The notes under the pieces were generated by a model. That model was not told the DNA's origin. It saw only the letters and a list, made by a program, of their open reading frames with translations, and made no database searches. A program made the position numbers and the translations under genes. A DNA stretch of 64,000 nt, from the NCBI RefSeq assembly GCF_000015565.1, contig NC_008786.1, positions 2,480,001-2,544,000 on the forward strand, given 5' to 3'. Source of the stretch: Verminephrobacter eiseniae EF01-2 (GTDB lineage Bacteria; Pseudomonadota; Gammaproteobacteria; Burkholderiales; Burkholderiaceae_C). Positions 17,310 to 25,288 of the stretch are shown piece after piece (the stretch's first letter is position 1; the number at the start of each line of letters is the position of its first letter).

Positions 17310-17499
17310 GCCAGCCTTCGACCACATCCCCACAGTCTTGTACGACCACGTTTATTTCCCCCGTGAATTCAAAACTTTTCTTGAGACTAGTGAACATGCA
17401 AACGCAGATATGGATCATGGACGCATCATTGCTATCATGGATGGGGCTGCGCAAAACCAGCAAACGTTGCTTGATGAGGAGTACCTGACTTATGCATGA
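17305..17499 (+). CDS. Small hypothetical protein preceding the TauE/SafE gene
   Basis: A 64-codon frame encodes a soluble, acidic protein that begins MAPAFDHIPTVLYDHVYFP. Its end overlaps the start of the TauE/SafE permease by 8 bp (ATGCATGA), which suggests translational coupling. I do not recognise a family; it could equally be the C-terminal remnant of a longer enzyme whose front was lost on the IS side. The lower GC matches the following permease rather than the core genes. Confidence 0.5.
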   Translation: MAPAFDHIPTVLYDHVYFPREFKTFLETSEHANADMDHGRIIAIMDGAAQNQQTLLDEEYLTYA

Positions 17500-18247
17500 G
17501 ATTTTTAATATGACATGGCAACAGCTAATCTTAATTTTTTTAGTAGTCACTGTTGCGTATGTTGTTTTTGGCATGGTCGGTTTCGGCACTGCCCTGATTG
17601 CCACTCCAGTCTTGGCTATTTTCATTCCGGTGTCGAAAATAGTTCCTTTGTTGGCATTGATGGACATGATTGCCGCACTAAATAACATCCTTCGTGATGG
17701 CCGCAAGGCAGATGTAGATGAACTGAAACGATTAATTCCACTGATGATGGTTGGCAGTTTAATCGGATCCGCCATTCTTCTTAAATCTCGACCTGATATA
17801 TTACTTCTAGGATTGGGCATATTTGTAGTAGCATCTTCTCTTTATTCTCTCAGCGGTTTGAGTCCAAAGAAGAAATTTCAACCTCGTGCGGCAATTCCAT
17901 TCGGTATAATAGGCGGGGTGTTCAGTGCGCTATTTGGCAGCGGAGGTTTTATTTATGCCATTTATCTATCCGGCCGCATCGAAAAAAATGAGAATCTACG
18001 AATGACTCAAACCACATTGATAGGCATTAGCACCTTAACTAGGGTAATTTTGTTTGGATTAGCCGGCATCTATGGAGATGTTCACTTGTTAATGCTGACT
18101 CTGATACTCGCTCCCGCCATGTTGTGCGGTGTGCTCATCGGAAGACATATTACAATAAGACTGACGCGCGAGCAATTTATCCGGTTGATAAATGTAGTGA
18201 CTTTGTTTTCTGGGCTGTTTTTAATAAGCCATTACATTAATGGCTAA
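17492..18247 (+). CDS. TauE/SafE-family membrane permease
   Basis: The 251-aa protein has seven to eight hydrophobic helices in two repeated halves, with the family-like motif FGMVGFGTALIATPVLA near the N-terminus and FGIIGGVFSALFGSGGFIYA in the second half. Members export sulfite, sulfoacetate or other small organic anions. Base composition is clearly lower in GC than the chromosome backbone, pointing to acquisition. It shares an 8-bp overlap with the small gene upstream, which may encode a partner enzyme. Confidence 0.85.
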   Translation: MHEIFNMTWQQLILIFLVVTVAYVVFGMVGFGTALIATPVLAIFIPVSKIVPLLALMDMIAALNNILRDGRKADVDELKRLIPLMMVGSLIGSAILLKSRPDILLLGLGIFVVASSLYSLSGLSPKKKFQPRAAIPFGIIGGVFSALFGSGGFIYAIYLSGRIEKNENLRMTQTTLIGISTLTRVILFGLAGIYGDVHLLMLTLILAPAMLCGVLIGRHITIRLTREQFIRLINVVTLFSGLFLISHYING

Positions 18248-18281
18248 TTGTTTTGTACGCTACTCATCAAGGAATGCAAAT

Positions 18282-18329
18282 GGACAACAATAGGTTAGAT
18301 ATAAATGAGATGACAGTAGTGCCATGAGG
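18282..18329 (+). pseudogene. Residual C-terminus of an earlier toxin reading frame
   Basis: A very short frame ends in M-T-V-V-P-stop overlapping the next ATG, exactly as the Rhs-toxin gene at 19304-19319 ends L-T-V-V-P-stop over the second Sel1 gene. This suggests an earlier toxin-immunity junction was copied here and only its last codons survive. It is too short to be called on its own; the argument rests on the identity with the downstream junction. Confidence 0.4.
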
Positions 18330-18788
18330 AAGTTGCTACAGTTATTTCGCTTGGCACTGATTGTTGCCGTTTTCCTTGTCGTGGGAATAAGTTTGCATAT
18401 ATTGAAGAATTATCAGCTGATGGTGGGAATTTCGGCAGAAAAATCGGAAGAGCGCATTGCTGCATTGGAAAATCTGAAACCGCTCGCCTACCTGGGTATT
18501 AAAACTGCACAGGACCTCGTCGGTTGGATGTACGTTGAAGGCAAGTACGGCGTACCGAAAAATGACGCCAATGCTATTTACTGGTTTCGGCGACGTGGTC
18601 CTTGGCCGCTTTTTGATGAAGATGGTGTTGATCCGGCTGCATTGAGCGAACTGGATGTTGCCCGGGCCTATGCAGAGGGACGTCCGGGCCTCGACGCTGA
18701 TCCGGCGGAAAGTGAGAAATGGTTACAGTTGGCGGCCAAAGGTGGCAACAAAGAGGCTATTGCCATGCTTGCCGCACGCTCAGGCAAG
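18312..18788 (+). repeat. Direct duplication, copy 1 (Sel1-like gene)
   Basis: This segment is nearly identical to 19304-19777, starting at GACAGTAGTGCCATGAGG and ending in CGCTCAGGCAAG. The two copies flank the Rhs-tip sequence and could recombine to delete it or amplify it. Confidence 0.9.
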
Positions 18789-19319
18789 AATCATGAAAGC
18801 GGGAGATATATTCAAAAGGACCCGATCGGGTTGGCTGGAGGCATGAATGCTTATGCTTATGTAGGGGGAAATCCGTTAAGCCGTATTGATCCACTCGGAT
18901 TGGCAGTCTGCACATATTCAGTATCTGCACATACATTGAGATGTGTGCCGAATAATGGCGGTGATCCTTTGACACTTGGTCCGAATGGTGTGTGGTCTGG
19001 AAAGGACGACTGCATCAACAACATAAATTGCGTGGATGATACCGATTCCGGGCCAATTGTTCCTGGTAACTACAATATGAATCGGGACGACCGACCAGAA
19101 AAGAAAGGTTTCTGGCGTCTTGAGCCGAATCCGAAAATTGCTGGCTGGAAATGTTGTGTCTTTTATAAACGATGTGGATTTCAGTTGCATCCTGGCGGAA
19201 ATTCTCTGGGATGCATTACGACTGACAAAACAATTCCCGACACGATGGAACAGTATCGCGCCGTTAATGATCTGCTGAATCGGGAAAACGGTAGTAATAC
19301 CTTGACAGTAGTGCCATGA
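18324..19319 (+). CDS. Sel1-like (putative immunity) domain fused to an Rhs tip with a Tlde1-type toxin domain
   Basis: One uninterrupted 331-aa frame has two unrelated halves. Residues 1-155 form a membrane-anchored Sel1-like protein (TM at about 8-26, repeat-like helices with [20 protein letters not shown]). Residues 159-192 are the conserved end of an Rhs core ([16 protein letters not shown], then [15 protein letters not shown]). Residues 196-331 are the variable toxin tip, resembling the Tlde1/DUF2778 peptidoglycan-targeting domain, with [15 protein letters not shown] and the catalytic-type pattern H289-PGGNS-L-G296-C297. In orphan Rhs cassettes the tip normally has no start of its own. 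Here it is joined in frame to a copy of the following gene, its likely immunity protein. The next gene overlaps the stop by ATGA. Confidence 0.75.
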   Translation: MRKLLQLFRLALIVAVFLVVGISLHILKNYQLMVGISAEKSEERIAALENLKPLAYLGIKTAQDLVGWMYVEGKYGVPKNDANAIYWFRRRGPWPLFDEDGVDPAALSELDVARAYAEGRPGLDADPAESEKWLQLAAKGGNKEAIAMLAARSGKNHESGRYIQKDPIGLAGGMNAYAYVGGNPLSRIDPLGLAVCTYSVSAHTLRCVPNNGGDPLTLGPNGVWSGKDDCINNINCVDDTDSGPIVPGNYNMNRDDRPEKKGFWRLEPNPKIAGWKCCVFYKRCGFQLHPGGNSLGCITTDKTIPDTMEQYRAVNDLLNRENGSNTLTVVP

Positions 19320-19792
19320 GGAAGTTGCTACAGTTATTTCGCTTGGCACTGATTGTTGCCGTTTTCCTTGTCATGGGAACGAGTTTGCAGATATTGAAGA
19401 ATCATCAGCTGATGGTGGGAATATCGGCAGAAAAATCGGAAAAGCGCATTGCTGCATTGGAAAATCTGAAACCGCTCGCCTACCTGGGTATTAAAACCGC
19501 ACAGCTCCTCGTCGGTTGGATGTACGTTGAAGGCAAGTACGGCGTACCGAAAAATGACGCCAATGCTATTTACTGGTTTCGGCGATGTGGTCCTTGGCCG
19601 TTTAATGAAGATGGTGTTGATCTGGCTGCATTGCGCGAACTGAATGTTGCCCGGGCCTATGCAGAGGGACGTCTGGGCCTCGCCGCTGATCCGGCGGAAA
19701 GTGAGAAATGGTTACAGTTGGCGGCCAAAGGTGGCAACGAAGAGGCTATTGCCATGCTTGCCGCACGCTCAGGCAAGGGGAACACACGATAA
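19316..19792 (+). CDS. Membrane-anchored Sel1-like protein, probable immunity protein
   Basis: This 158-aa protein is almost identical to the first 155 residues of the preceding fusion, with a few substitutions (for example [10 protein letters not shown] for [10 protein letters not shown]). It has an N-terminal TM helix and tetratricopeptide-like Sel1 helices facing the periplasm, which fits protection against a periplasmic peptidoglycan-acting toxin. It overlaps the toxin stop by 4 bp (ATGA), the usual arrangement for a toxin-immunity pair. The immunity role is inferred from position. Confidence 0.7.
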   Translation: MRKLLQLFRLALIVAVFLVMGTSLQILKNHQLMVGISAEKSEKRIAALENLKPLAYLGIKTAQLLVGWMYVEGKYGVPKNDANAIYWFRRCGPWPFNEDGVDLAALRELNVARAYAEGRLGLAADPAESEKWLQLAAKGGNEEAIAMLAARSGKGNTR

Positions 19793-20211
19793 AGGCCGGC
19801 AGATTGGCAAAGGTGCCGCTGATGGACTGGGTCTGTTCATGACATCTTGCAATCTGATCAAGGCGGAAGCGCTCAGTCCCTTACCGGCGCTATCCATGAC
19901 CGGGTTGTCATCGGAAAGGCAGCATGGGACGCAGCCTCTTCAGGGAGTGACTGCGGATGTACCAAATAAGACGGCAGGCCGCCCCGGTAGTGGCCTGCTC
20001 TGTAGATATGCTTCGGCAACCTGCGCTGCGCAGGCTGGCACAGGTGTTTTGTGTTCCGGAAGTCTCGCTGTCGAATGGGGCGCGATTCGGATGTGAGTTG
20101 AAAGCAGCACCGGCATCCGATTTCAAGTTTTGATGATTACCCCGGTGAATTTGAGTGTTCATTCGATATACGCGAATGGCACCATTGGCATCCCCAAACA
20201 GGGTTGACGAG
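19793..20211 (+). other. Rhs-island spacer without a confident gene
   Basis: This 419-bp stretch shows only short frames. The best is 19957-20133 (58 codons, starting MYQIRRQAAPVV), whose stop touches another short frame (MITPVNLSVHSIYANG, 20133-20207) just before the next gene. They may be scraps of further Rhs or toxin modules. I would not annotate any as a gene without homology evidence. Confidence 0.4.
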
Positions 20212-20583
20212 ATGAGTGATTTTTTTGTTTATTTGTTCGTACTGTGGATTTCGTTCACTGCAATCGGGTACTGGCAGTGGTTTGTGTTTGTGCCACGTTT
20301 ACTTTGCAACCGGCTGGGGTGGCCGCGAATGCGCAGGTGGTGGACTCGGGTGCTGTACATTACCGCCAGTGCCGGATCAGCGTGGCTTGCATGGTTATCA
20401 TGGTCTGATGCTGTGCCCTATGAAAGGGTCGAGTCGCAGTTCCTTCCATTGGTCTTGTTGTTTGCGCTGACATTTCCGGTGAATTTGGTGCCTTTGTTGA
20501 TTTGCACGTCGAGTTACATGGTGGTGGCTATGCTGGGATCCATATTGTATGATCTCTATCCGGGCGTGTTTCTACGAGGATGA
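20212..20583 (+). CDS. Small hypothetical membrane protein
   Basis: A 123-aa protein with four hydrophobic segments (about residues 3-25, 45-62, 75-95 and 98-118) and aromatic-rich loops (YWQWFVFVPRLL). No family is recognised. GACGAG precedes the ATG. Its place after the Rhs tip and Sel1 gene makes a second immunity protein possible, but nothing in the sequence proves it. Confidence 0.6.
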   Translation: MSDFFVYLFVLWISFTAIGYWQWFVFVPRLLCNRLGWPRMRRWWTRVLYITASAGSAWLAWLSWSDAVPYERVESQFLPLVLLFALTFPVNLVPLLICTSSYMVVAMLGSILYDLYPGVFLRG

Positions 20584-20630
20584 CGAATCCGGGATACCTG
20601 AAGTGGGATGGTGATGACATGCCCGCCGCT

Positions 20631-20731
20631 GATTCCATTCCTGAATCATCCGTGCACTTTGCCGGCTTCGCTTGCCGCACATTTGTGCCGTCTGCGCTGC
20701 GCCTTCGCGAACGATTCAGAAATGGGATCAG
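20631..20731. repeat. Palindromic repeat type 2, copy 1
   Basis: GATTCCATTCCTGAATCATC near the left end pairs imperfectly with GAACGATTCAGAAATGGGATC at the right end, across a roughly 55-bp interior. A shorter relative is at 33933-34006, in which the stem centre reads CAAATC/GATTTG instead of TGAATC/GATTCA, a compensatory change. Here it lies between two convergent genes, where it could act as a bidirectional terminator or transcript stabiliser. Confidence 0.6.
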
Positions 20732-21948
20732 ATGATGGCCCGCTCGCGCAGCGCCTGCAATTGGCCCTGATCCAGACCGAGCTCTGTGGCGAGCACTTGG
20801 GCGCTGTGCTCTCCGAGCATCGGTGAGGCCCTGTGCCGTACCGGGGTCGCGGAAAAGCGCAGCGGGCTGCGCACGGCCGGCACGTGGACGCCACGGCTGT
20901 GTGCAAGCCGGAGTGCGAGTTCACGATGGCGGGTTTGCGGATCGTCGAAAACGCCCGCCATGTCATTGATCGGCCCGCAGGGGACGCCGGCCTGCTCAAA
21001 CTCTGCCAACAACCCGGAGCGGGAGCGCGTTGCCAGCAACGGCACCAGCAGGTCGCGCAGTGCCTGGCGGTGGGCCACGCGCAATGCGTTGCTGCGAAAG
21101 CGTTCGTCGTTGACCCAGTGCGGCTGTCCGAGCACGCGGCAGAGGGCCTGGAACTGGCCGTTGTTGCCCACCGCCACGATCAGTTGTCCGTCCGCGCAGG
21201 CCAGCACCTCCGAGGGTGAGACGACCGAGTTGGTGTTGCCTGCGCGCGCAGGCACGACGCCCGTCATCAGGTAGCCGATGGCCAGGTGGCCGTTGAGCGC
21301 CACCGATGCGTCCAGCATCGCCGCATCCAGATGCTGGCCTTGGCCGGTCGCGCGGCGATGGTAGAGCGCGCTGACCACGCCGATCGCGGCGTAGAGCCCG
21401 GTCACTATGTCGGCGATCGGAATGGCCGTGCGCATCGGCTCGGCGCCTGGCGCACCGTCGGGCTGGCCGCAGGTGCTCATTACGCCGGCCATGCCTTGCA
21501 GGACGAAGTCGTAGGCCGGCCGCGCGGCATAGGGCCCGCTTTGCCCGAATCCGGTGACCGAGCAGTAGATGATGTCCGGTCGGCGCTTGCGGATGCTGGC
21601 TTCATCGAGCCCATACTTGCCCAGGGTTCCGACCTTGTAGTTTTCCACCACCACATCGCAGCGCGCGGCCAGGTCCTGCGCCAGCGCTGCTCCTTCGGGC
21701 GTGGCGATGTCCAGGGTGATCGAATGCTTGCTCCGGTTGTAGGCCAGGTAGAGCGCCGATTCGTTGCTGGGGCCGCCATGCCCGGGGTCGGGCAAGAAAG
21801 GCCCCATGCGCCGCGTGTCGTCACCCTCGCCGGGTTTTTCGATCTTGTAGACCGTAGCGCCCATGTCGGCCAGGATCTGCGTGCACAGAGGCCCGGCAAT
21901 CACCCGGGTCAGGTCCAGCACCTTGATGCCGTCAAAAATGGAATCCAT
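20728..21948 (-). CDS. Family III CoA-transferase (CaiB/BaiF)
   Basis: A 406-aa family III CoA-transferase, which moves CoA between carboxylic acids via an aspartyl-CoA anhydride intermediate. The N-terminal GIKVLDLTRVIAGPLCTQILAD, KIEKPGEGDDTR, NRSKHSITLD and ENYKVGTLGKYGLD blocks are typical, and the catalytic Asp is in the family's VVVENY-to-CSVTGFG region. It is the last gene of the minus-strand acyl-CoA cluster and probably activates its substrate. Confidence 0.92.
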   Translation of the reverse strand: MDSIFDGIKVLDLTRVIAGPLCTQILADMGATVYKIEKPGEGDDTRRMGPFLPDPGHGGPSNESALYLAYNRSKHSITLDIATPEGAALAQDLAARCDVVVENYKVGTLGKYGLDEASIRKRRPDIIYCSVTGFGQSGPYAARPAYDFVLQGMAGVMSTCGQPDGAPGAEPMRTAIPIADIVTGLYAAIGVVSALYHRRATGQGQHLDAAMLDASVALNGHLAIGYLMTGVVPARAGNTNSVVSPSEVLACADGQLIVAVGNNGQFQALCRVLGQPHWVNDERFRSNALRVAHRQALRDLLVPLLATRSRSGLLAEFEQAGVPCGPINDMAGVFDDPQTRHRELALRLAHSRGVHVPAVRSPLRFSATPVRHRASPMLGEHSAQVLATELGLDQGQLQALRERAII

Positions 21949-21962
21949 GTCGTTTGCTCCTG

Positions 21963-22530
21963 TCAGATGCCGATGGTCTCGATCATGCCAGCCCCCGCCC
22001 CGGGAACAGGCACGGCGCGGTGGATTGGCCAGCGTTGCGGCACCTCGATATCCAGGCCGATCGGCCTTTGGGCGAGGGACTTGCCCGGTGGGTCCGAGCG
22101 CAAGCCGCAAACTCCGCCACCCCCAGCGCACCGCGCAGCACGAAGTCGAGCGCGTGCAGCCCGGGCGCCTCGAAGCGCTCGACCTAGTGTCGCGTCACCG
22201 ATCAGATGTCGTAGGCTGCGCGCAGCCATCGGAGCGCAGCGCAAGGCGCATCGCGCAGCCAATACCGAGCGTATTGGCAAGCGATGCAACGCCGCGATGC
22301 GCTTCGATGGCCAGCGCAGACCGACAGATGATCGGTGACGCGACACTAGCCTTGCGCCAGGTGCGTGAAATAGACCCGCACACGTTCGGGTGTGGGTTGG
22401 GCGGGCAGGTGTGGCACGCATTCCGGGCGCCGGGCGATCACGCGGATGGCGAGCGCGCCGCAGTGGGCGACAAGCACGGCATGAAAGGGGCGGATCTGTT
22501 GGGCAACGGTAGCAGCAGGTCATGGTCATG
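21963..22530 (-). pseudogene. AtuA-like small domain protein, disrupted
   Basis: Two separated pieces resemble the AtuA C-terminal-like domain that often accompanies acyl-CoA carboxylase and enoyl-CoA hydratase genes: VIARRPECVPHLPAQ with TPERVRVYFTHLAQG upstream, and VERFEAPGLHALDFVLRGAL plus GGGVCGLRSDPPGKSLAQ downstream. Between them sits palindromic element copy B, which places a TAG stop right after HLAQG. A further one-base loss in the GALG/GGG stretch shifts the frame, and the usual N-terminal AHARSGDKG motif is not found. The gene is therefore broken at least twice. Confidence 0.7.
22184..22349 (-). repeat. 166-bp palindromic element, copy B
   Basis: Same length and termini as copy A (CTAG at both ends). 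The central tip differs (GCGCAGCCAATACC...GCGTATTGGC) and matches copy C, so at least two subtypes exist. This copy interrupts the AtuA-like gene. Confidence 0.92.
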
Positions 22531-22542
22531 GGCCTGCTTCTT

Positions 22543-23370
22543 TCAGGGGCGAAGCGCCTGGACGTCAAAGCTGCATCGCCAGGCGGCGGGGCGCTTTTCG
22601 CGCAGCGCCGCAATGCCTTGGGCGCCTTCGCTGCGCATGCAGGCGGCAAACAGGCGGGCCGCGTCGTCGAGCAGCGCGCCTTGGTTTTCCTGGCCGCAGC
22701 GACGCAGCAGGGGCTTGAGCACGCGGTTGGCGCCCGGTGCGCAGGCGCACAGGCGCGTGAGCCACTGCGCCAGCAGCGCATCGAGCGTGCCGCTGTCGGC
22801 TGCGAGTTCATCGACCAAGCCCAGCGCCACGGCCGTCGGGCCGCTCACGCGCTCGCCGAACAGGCCCAGCCGCTGCGCGGTGCGCAGGCCCAGCCGTGCC
22901 ACGACGAAGGGCGCGATCTGCGCGGGGATGAGGCCCAGCGAGGTTTCGCTCAGCGCGAACTTCGCGTCGGCGGTGGCCAGCACGAGGTCGCACGCGCAGG
23001 CCAGCCCCATGCCGCCGCCGATCGCTGCGCCTTCCACCGCAGCGATCACCGGCACGGGCAGCGCGCTCAGCCGCTGCATGAAATGGCCGAACTCGCGGTT
23101 GCGCGCCGCCACGGGGTCTTGCGCGCCGGCTTGGGCCTCGCAGCGCGCCTGGAAACTGCCAACGTCGCCGCCCGCGCAGAAGAAGCCTTGCGCGCCGCGC
23201 AGCACCAGCGCGCGCACGGCGGCGTCGGACTCGGCCCAGCCCACCACCTGCGCGAGCTCGGCGACCATCCCGGGCGCGAGCGCGTTGCGTGTTTCGGGGT
23301 GGTTCAGGGTGGCGAACAACACATCGTGTCCGCGCCGGACGAGGAGATGCTGGAAGTGGTCGTGGTTCAT
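22543..23370 (-). CDS. Enoyl-CoA hydratase/isomerase family protein
   Basis: A 275-aa crotonase-fold protein. It has the N-terminal NHPETRNALAPGMVAEL, the oxyanion-hole stretch FCAGGDVGSF and AAVEGAAIGGGMGLACACD, followed by KFALSETSLGLIPAQ. Such enzymes hydrate 2-enoyl-CoA esters; the cluster context suggests an AtuE- or LiuC-like hydratase for branched acyl-CoA. Its ATG overlaps the stop of the truncated acyl-CoA dehydrogenase upstream. Confidence 0.9.
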   Translation of the reverse strand: MNHDHFQHLLVRRGHDVLFATLNHPETRNALAPGMVAELAQVVGWAESDAAVRALVLRGAQGFFCAGGDVGSFQARCEAQAGAQDPVAARNREFGHFMQRLSALPVPVIAAVEGAAIGGGMGLACACDLVLATADAKFALSETSLGLIPAQIAPFVVARLGLRTAQRLGLFGERVSGPTAVALGLVDELAADSGTLDALLAQWLTRLCACAPGANRVLKPLLRRCGQENQGALLDDAARLFAACMRSEGAQGIAALREKRPAAWRCSFDVQALRP

Positions 23371-23765
23371 GGCCGTGGCGTGCAGTGGCAGGGGTGCTTT
23401 TCAGCGCGTGTTGGAAGTGTCGGTGGCGTTGGCGGTGTCGGACAAGCGGCCGCGAGCGCCGCCGTGGCCTTGTTCGACTGCACGACGACGCCCATGCCGA
23501 CGCCCATGCCGACGCCCTGCGCACGCGCCGAGCCGATGGCCTCGGCAGCGGCCAGCGCATAGGAAAAATCAAGCCCCATGCCGCCGTATTCCTCGGGTGG
23601 GGTGCTGCCCGGGAAGCCGGGTCGGCCCATCTTCTTGAGCGGTTCGTGCGCAGGGAATATCGCGTCGGCCCCCCACTCGTCGACGAAGGGGTCGATCCCG
23701 GCCGCGATGAAGCGGCGGATGCTGGCCGTCGGTTCATGGTGTTCGCGGGGGTAGCGCATGGCCAT
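23367..23765 (-). pseudogene. Acyl-CoA dehydrogenase, N-terminal fragment
   Basis: The frame starts like an acyl-CoA dehydrogenase (RRFIAAGIDPFVDEWGADAI, then STPPEEYGGMGLDFSYA), but after about 95 residues it runs into a short GVGMGVGMG repeat and an unrelated Thr/Pro-rich tail. The FAD-binding middle and the catalytic C-terminal domain, about three quarters of a normal 380-aa enzyme, are missing. An internal deletion has fused the N-terminus to the sequence just before the hydratase gene. Confidence 0.8.
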
Positions 23766-23788
23766 CTCCAAAGAGTCCAAAGAGGCTC

Positions 23789-24061
23789 TCAAAAGCGCGC
23801 CACGCCGAACCGCACCGCATGGGGTGTGCGTGCCCGGGCTTCGCGCATGGTCGCCAGCACGGGGGCCGGCACGGCGCGTGTCGCGGGCAGCAGTGCGCCG
23901 CGCCGTGCGAAGCGGGCAGCCGCGCGCGCCGAAGCGTCGATCACGCGCTGCCCCGGCGCACGCAACCCGTCGATCAGCGCAAGCATGCCCGTGCGCTGCG
24001 CCTGAAAGTGCGCCTGAAAGGACCCGGAATCCGGATGCAGACGTGATTCGAATGGGGTCAT
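23789..24061 (-). pseudogene. Acyl-CoA carboxylase carboxyltransferase (beta) subunit, N-terminal fragment
   Basis: The 90-aa frame reads like the first part of a methylcrotonyl- or geranyl-CoA carboxylase beta chain: ESRLHPDSGSFQAHFQAQR, MLALIDGLRA, then ARFARRGALLPATR, which corresponds to the usual RFEKRGQLLPRER. After that the sequence is unrelated and soon stops. A normal subunit is over 500 aa, so most of the gene has been deleted. Its presence links the cluster to Atu/Liu-type catabolism. Confidence 0.7.
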
Positions 24062-24136
24062 GACAGAAATTTCGCCATGAGTGCGCGCGGCAGCGATGGG
24101 CCGTGCCGCAGCGGATGGGTGCGCGCAGCCAAGCCA

Positions 24137-25285
24137 TCAGATGCCCAGCCGCTTGGCGATCAACTCCTTCATCACTTCTTGCGCGCCGCCGCCGATCGCC
24201 ATGATCTTGGCTTCGCGGTACAGGCGCTCGACGCGCGTGCCACGCATCAAGCCCATGCCGCCCAGGATCTGCACCGCCTGGTCGGCGCAGAACTGGAAGG
24301 TCTGCGCCGCGAAGTTCTTCGCCATCGCGATCTGCGCCACGGGCGACTGGCCATCGTCGAGCCGTGCCGCCACATCGTCGAGCAGCGTCCGCGTGGCCTC
24401 GATGCGCGTGGCCATGTCCACCAGTTTGTGGCGAATCACCTGGTGCTGCGCCAATGGCTGGCCGAAGGTGTGGCGCTGGCGCGCCCATTCGAGCGCGTCG
24501 TGCAGGCACACGCGCGCGTAGCCGCACGCCGCCGCCGCCAGGGCCAGGCGCTCTTGCGTGAAGTTGTGCATCAGCACGCCAAAGCCCTGGTCTTGCGCGC
24601 CGATGAGGTTGGCGGCCGGAACGCGGCAGTCCTGGAAGAACAGCTCGGCGGTATCGCAAGCCCACCAGCCCATCTTCTTGAGCGGGCTGCGCGCCAGACC
24701 GGGCGTGTCGCCATCGACCAGCAGCAGCGAGATGCCGCCGGCCCCCGGCCCGCCGGTGCGCACGGCGACGGTCAAGTAGTCCGCCCGCATGCCGCAGGTG
24801 ATGAAAGTCTTGCCGCCGTTGACGATGTAGAACGCGCCCGCGCGCCGCGCCGTGGTCGTCAGTTGCGCCACGTCGGAGCCGCACGATGGCTCGGTGATGG
24901 CCAGCGCCGAGATTTTCTGGCCCGAAAGAATGCCGGGCAGCACACGGGCCTTGAGCGCCTGGCTGCCGGCCACGGCGATCGGCGGCGCGCCGATGGTGTG
25001 GGAAAACAGGCCGGAGGCGACACCGCCGGAGCCGCCCCAGGCGCGCTCCTCGCACAAGATCATGCGAAAGAACGCATCGCAGGGCACGCCGCCGTAGTCC
25101 TGCGGAAAACCCGGCTGCAACAGGCCGGCCTGCGCCGCCTTGTGGTACAGCGCGCGCGGAAAGCTCCCGGCCTCGTCCCATTGGTCGGCATGGGGGGCGA
25201 CCTCGGTGTCGAAAAAGCGGCGCACGGTGGTACGAAAGGACTCGTGCCCGGCGCTGTAGTAGCGGGGGTTCGGTGCTTGCAGCAT
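24137..25285 (-). CDS. Acyl-CoA dehydrogenase
   Basis: A complete 382-aa flavoprotein dehydrogenase. FAD- and substrate-binding blocks are intact: ALAITEPSCGSDVAQLTTTA, NGGKTFITCG, the R-HTFGQPLAQHQ block, QILGGMGLMRGTRVERLYRE, and the C-terminal EVMKELIAKRLGI. It is probably the working dehydrogenase of the cluster (AtuD/AtuF-like), next to the broken second copy. It starts 3 bp after the SDR stop, so the two are co-transcribed. Confidence 0.93.
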   Translation of the reverse strand: MLQAPNPRYYSAGHESFRTTVRRFFDTEVAPHADQWDEAGSFPRALYHKAAQAGLLQPGFPQDYGGVPCDAFFRMILCEERAWGGSGGVASGLFSHTIGAPPIAVAGSQALKARVLPGILSGQKISALAITEPSCGSDVAQLTTTARRAGAFYIVNGGKTFITCGMRADYLTVAVRTGGPGAGGISLLLVDGDTPGLARSPLKKMGWWACDTAELFFQDCRVPAANLIGAQDQGFGVLMHNFTQERLALAAAACGYARVCLHDALEWARQRHTFGQPLAQHQVIRHKLVDMATRIEATRTLLDDVAARLDDGQSPVAQIAMAKNFAAQTFQFCADQAVQILGGMGLMRGTRVERLYREAKIMAIGGGAQEVMKELIAKRLGI

Positions 25286-25288
25286 GGT

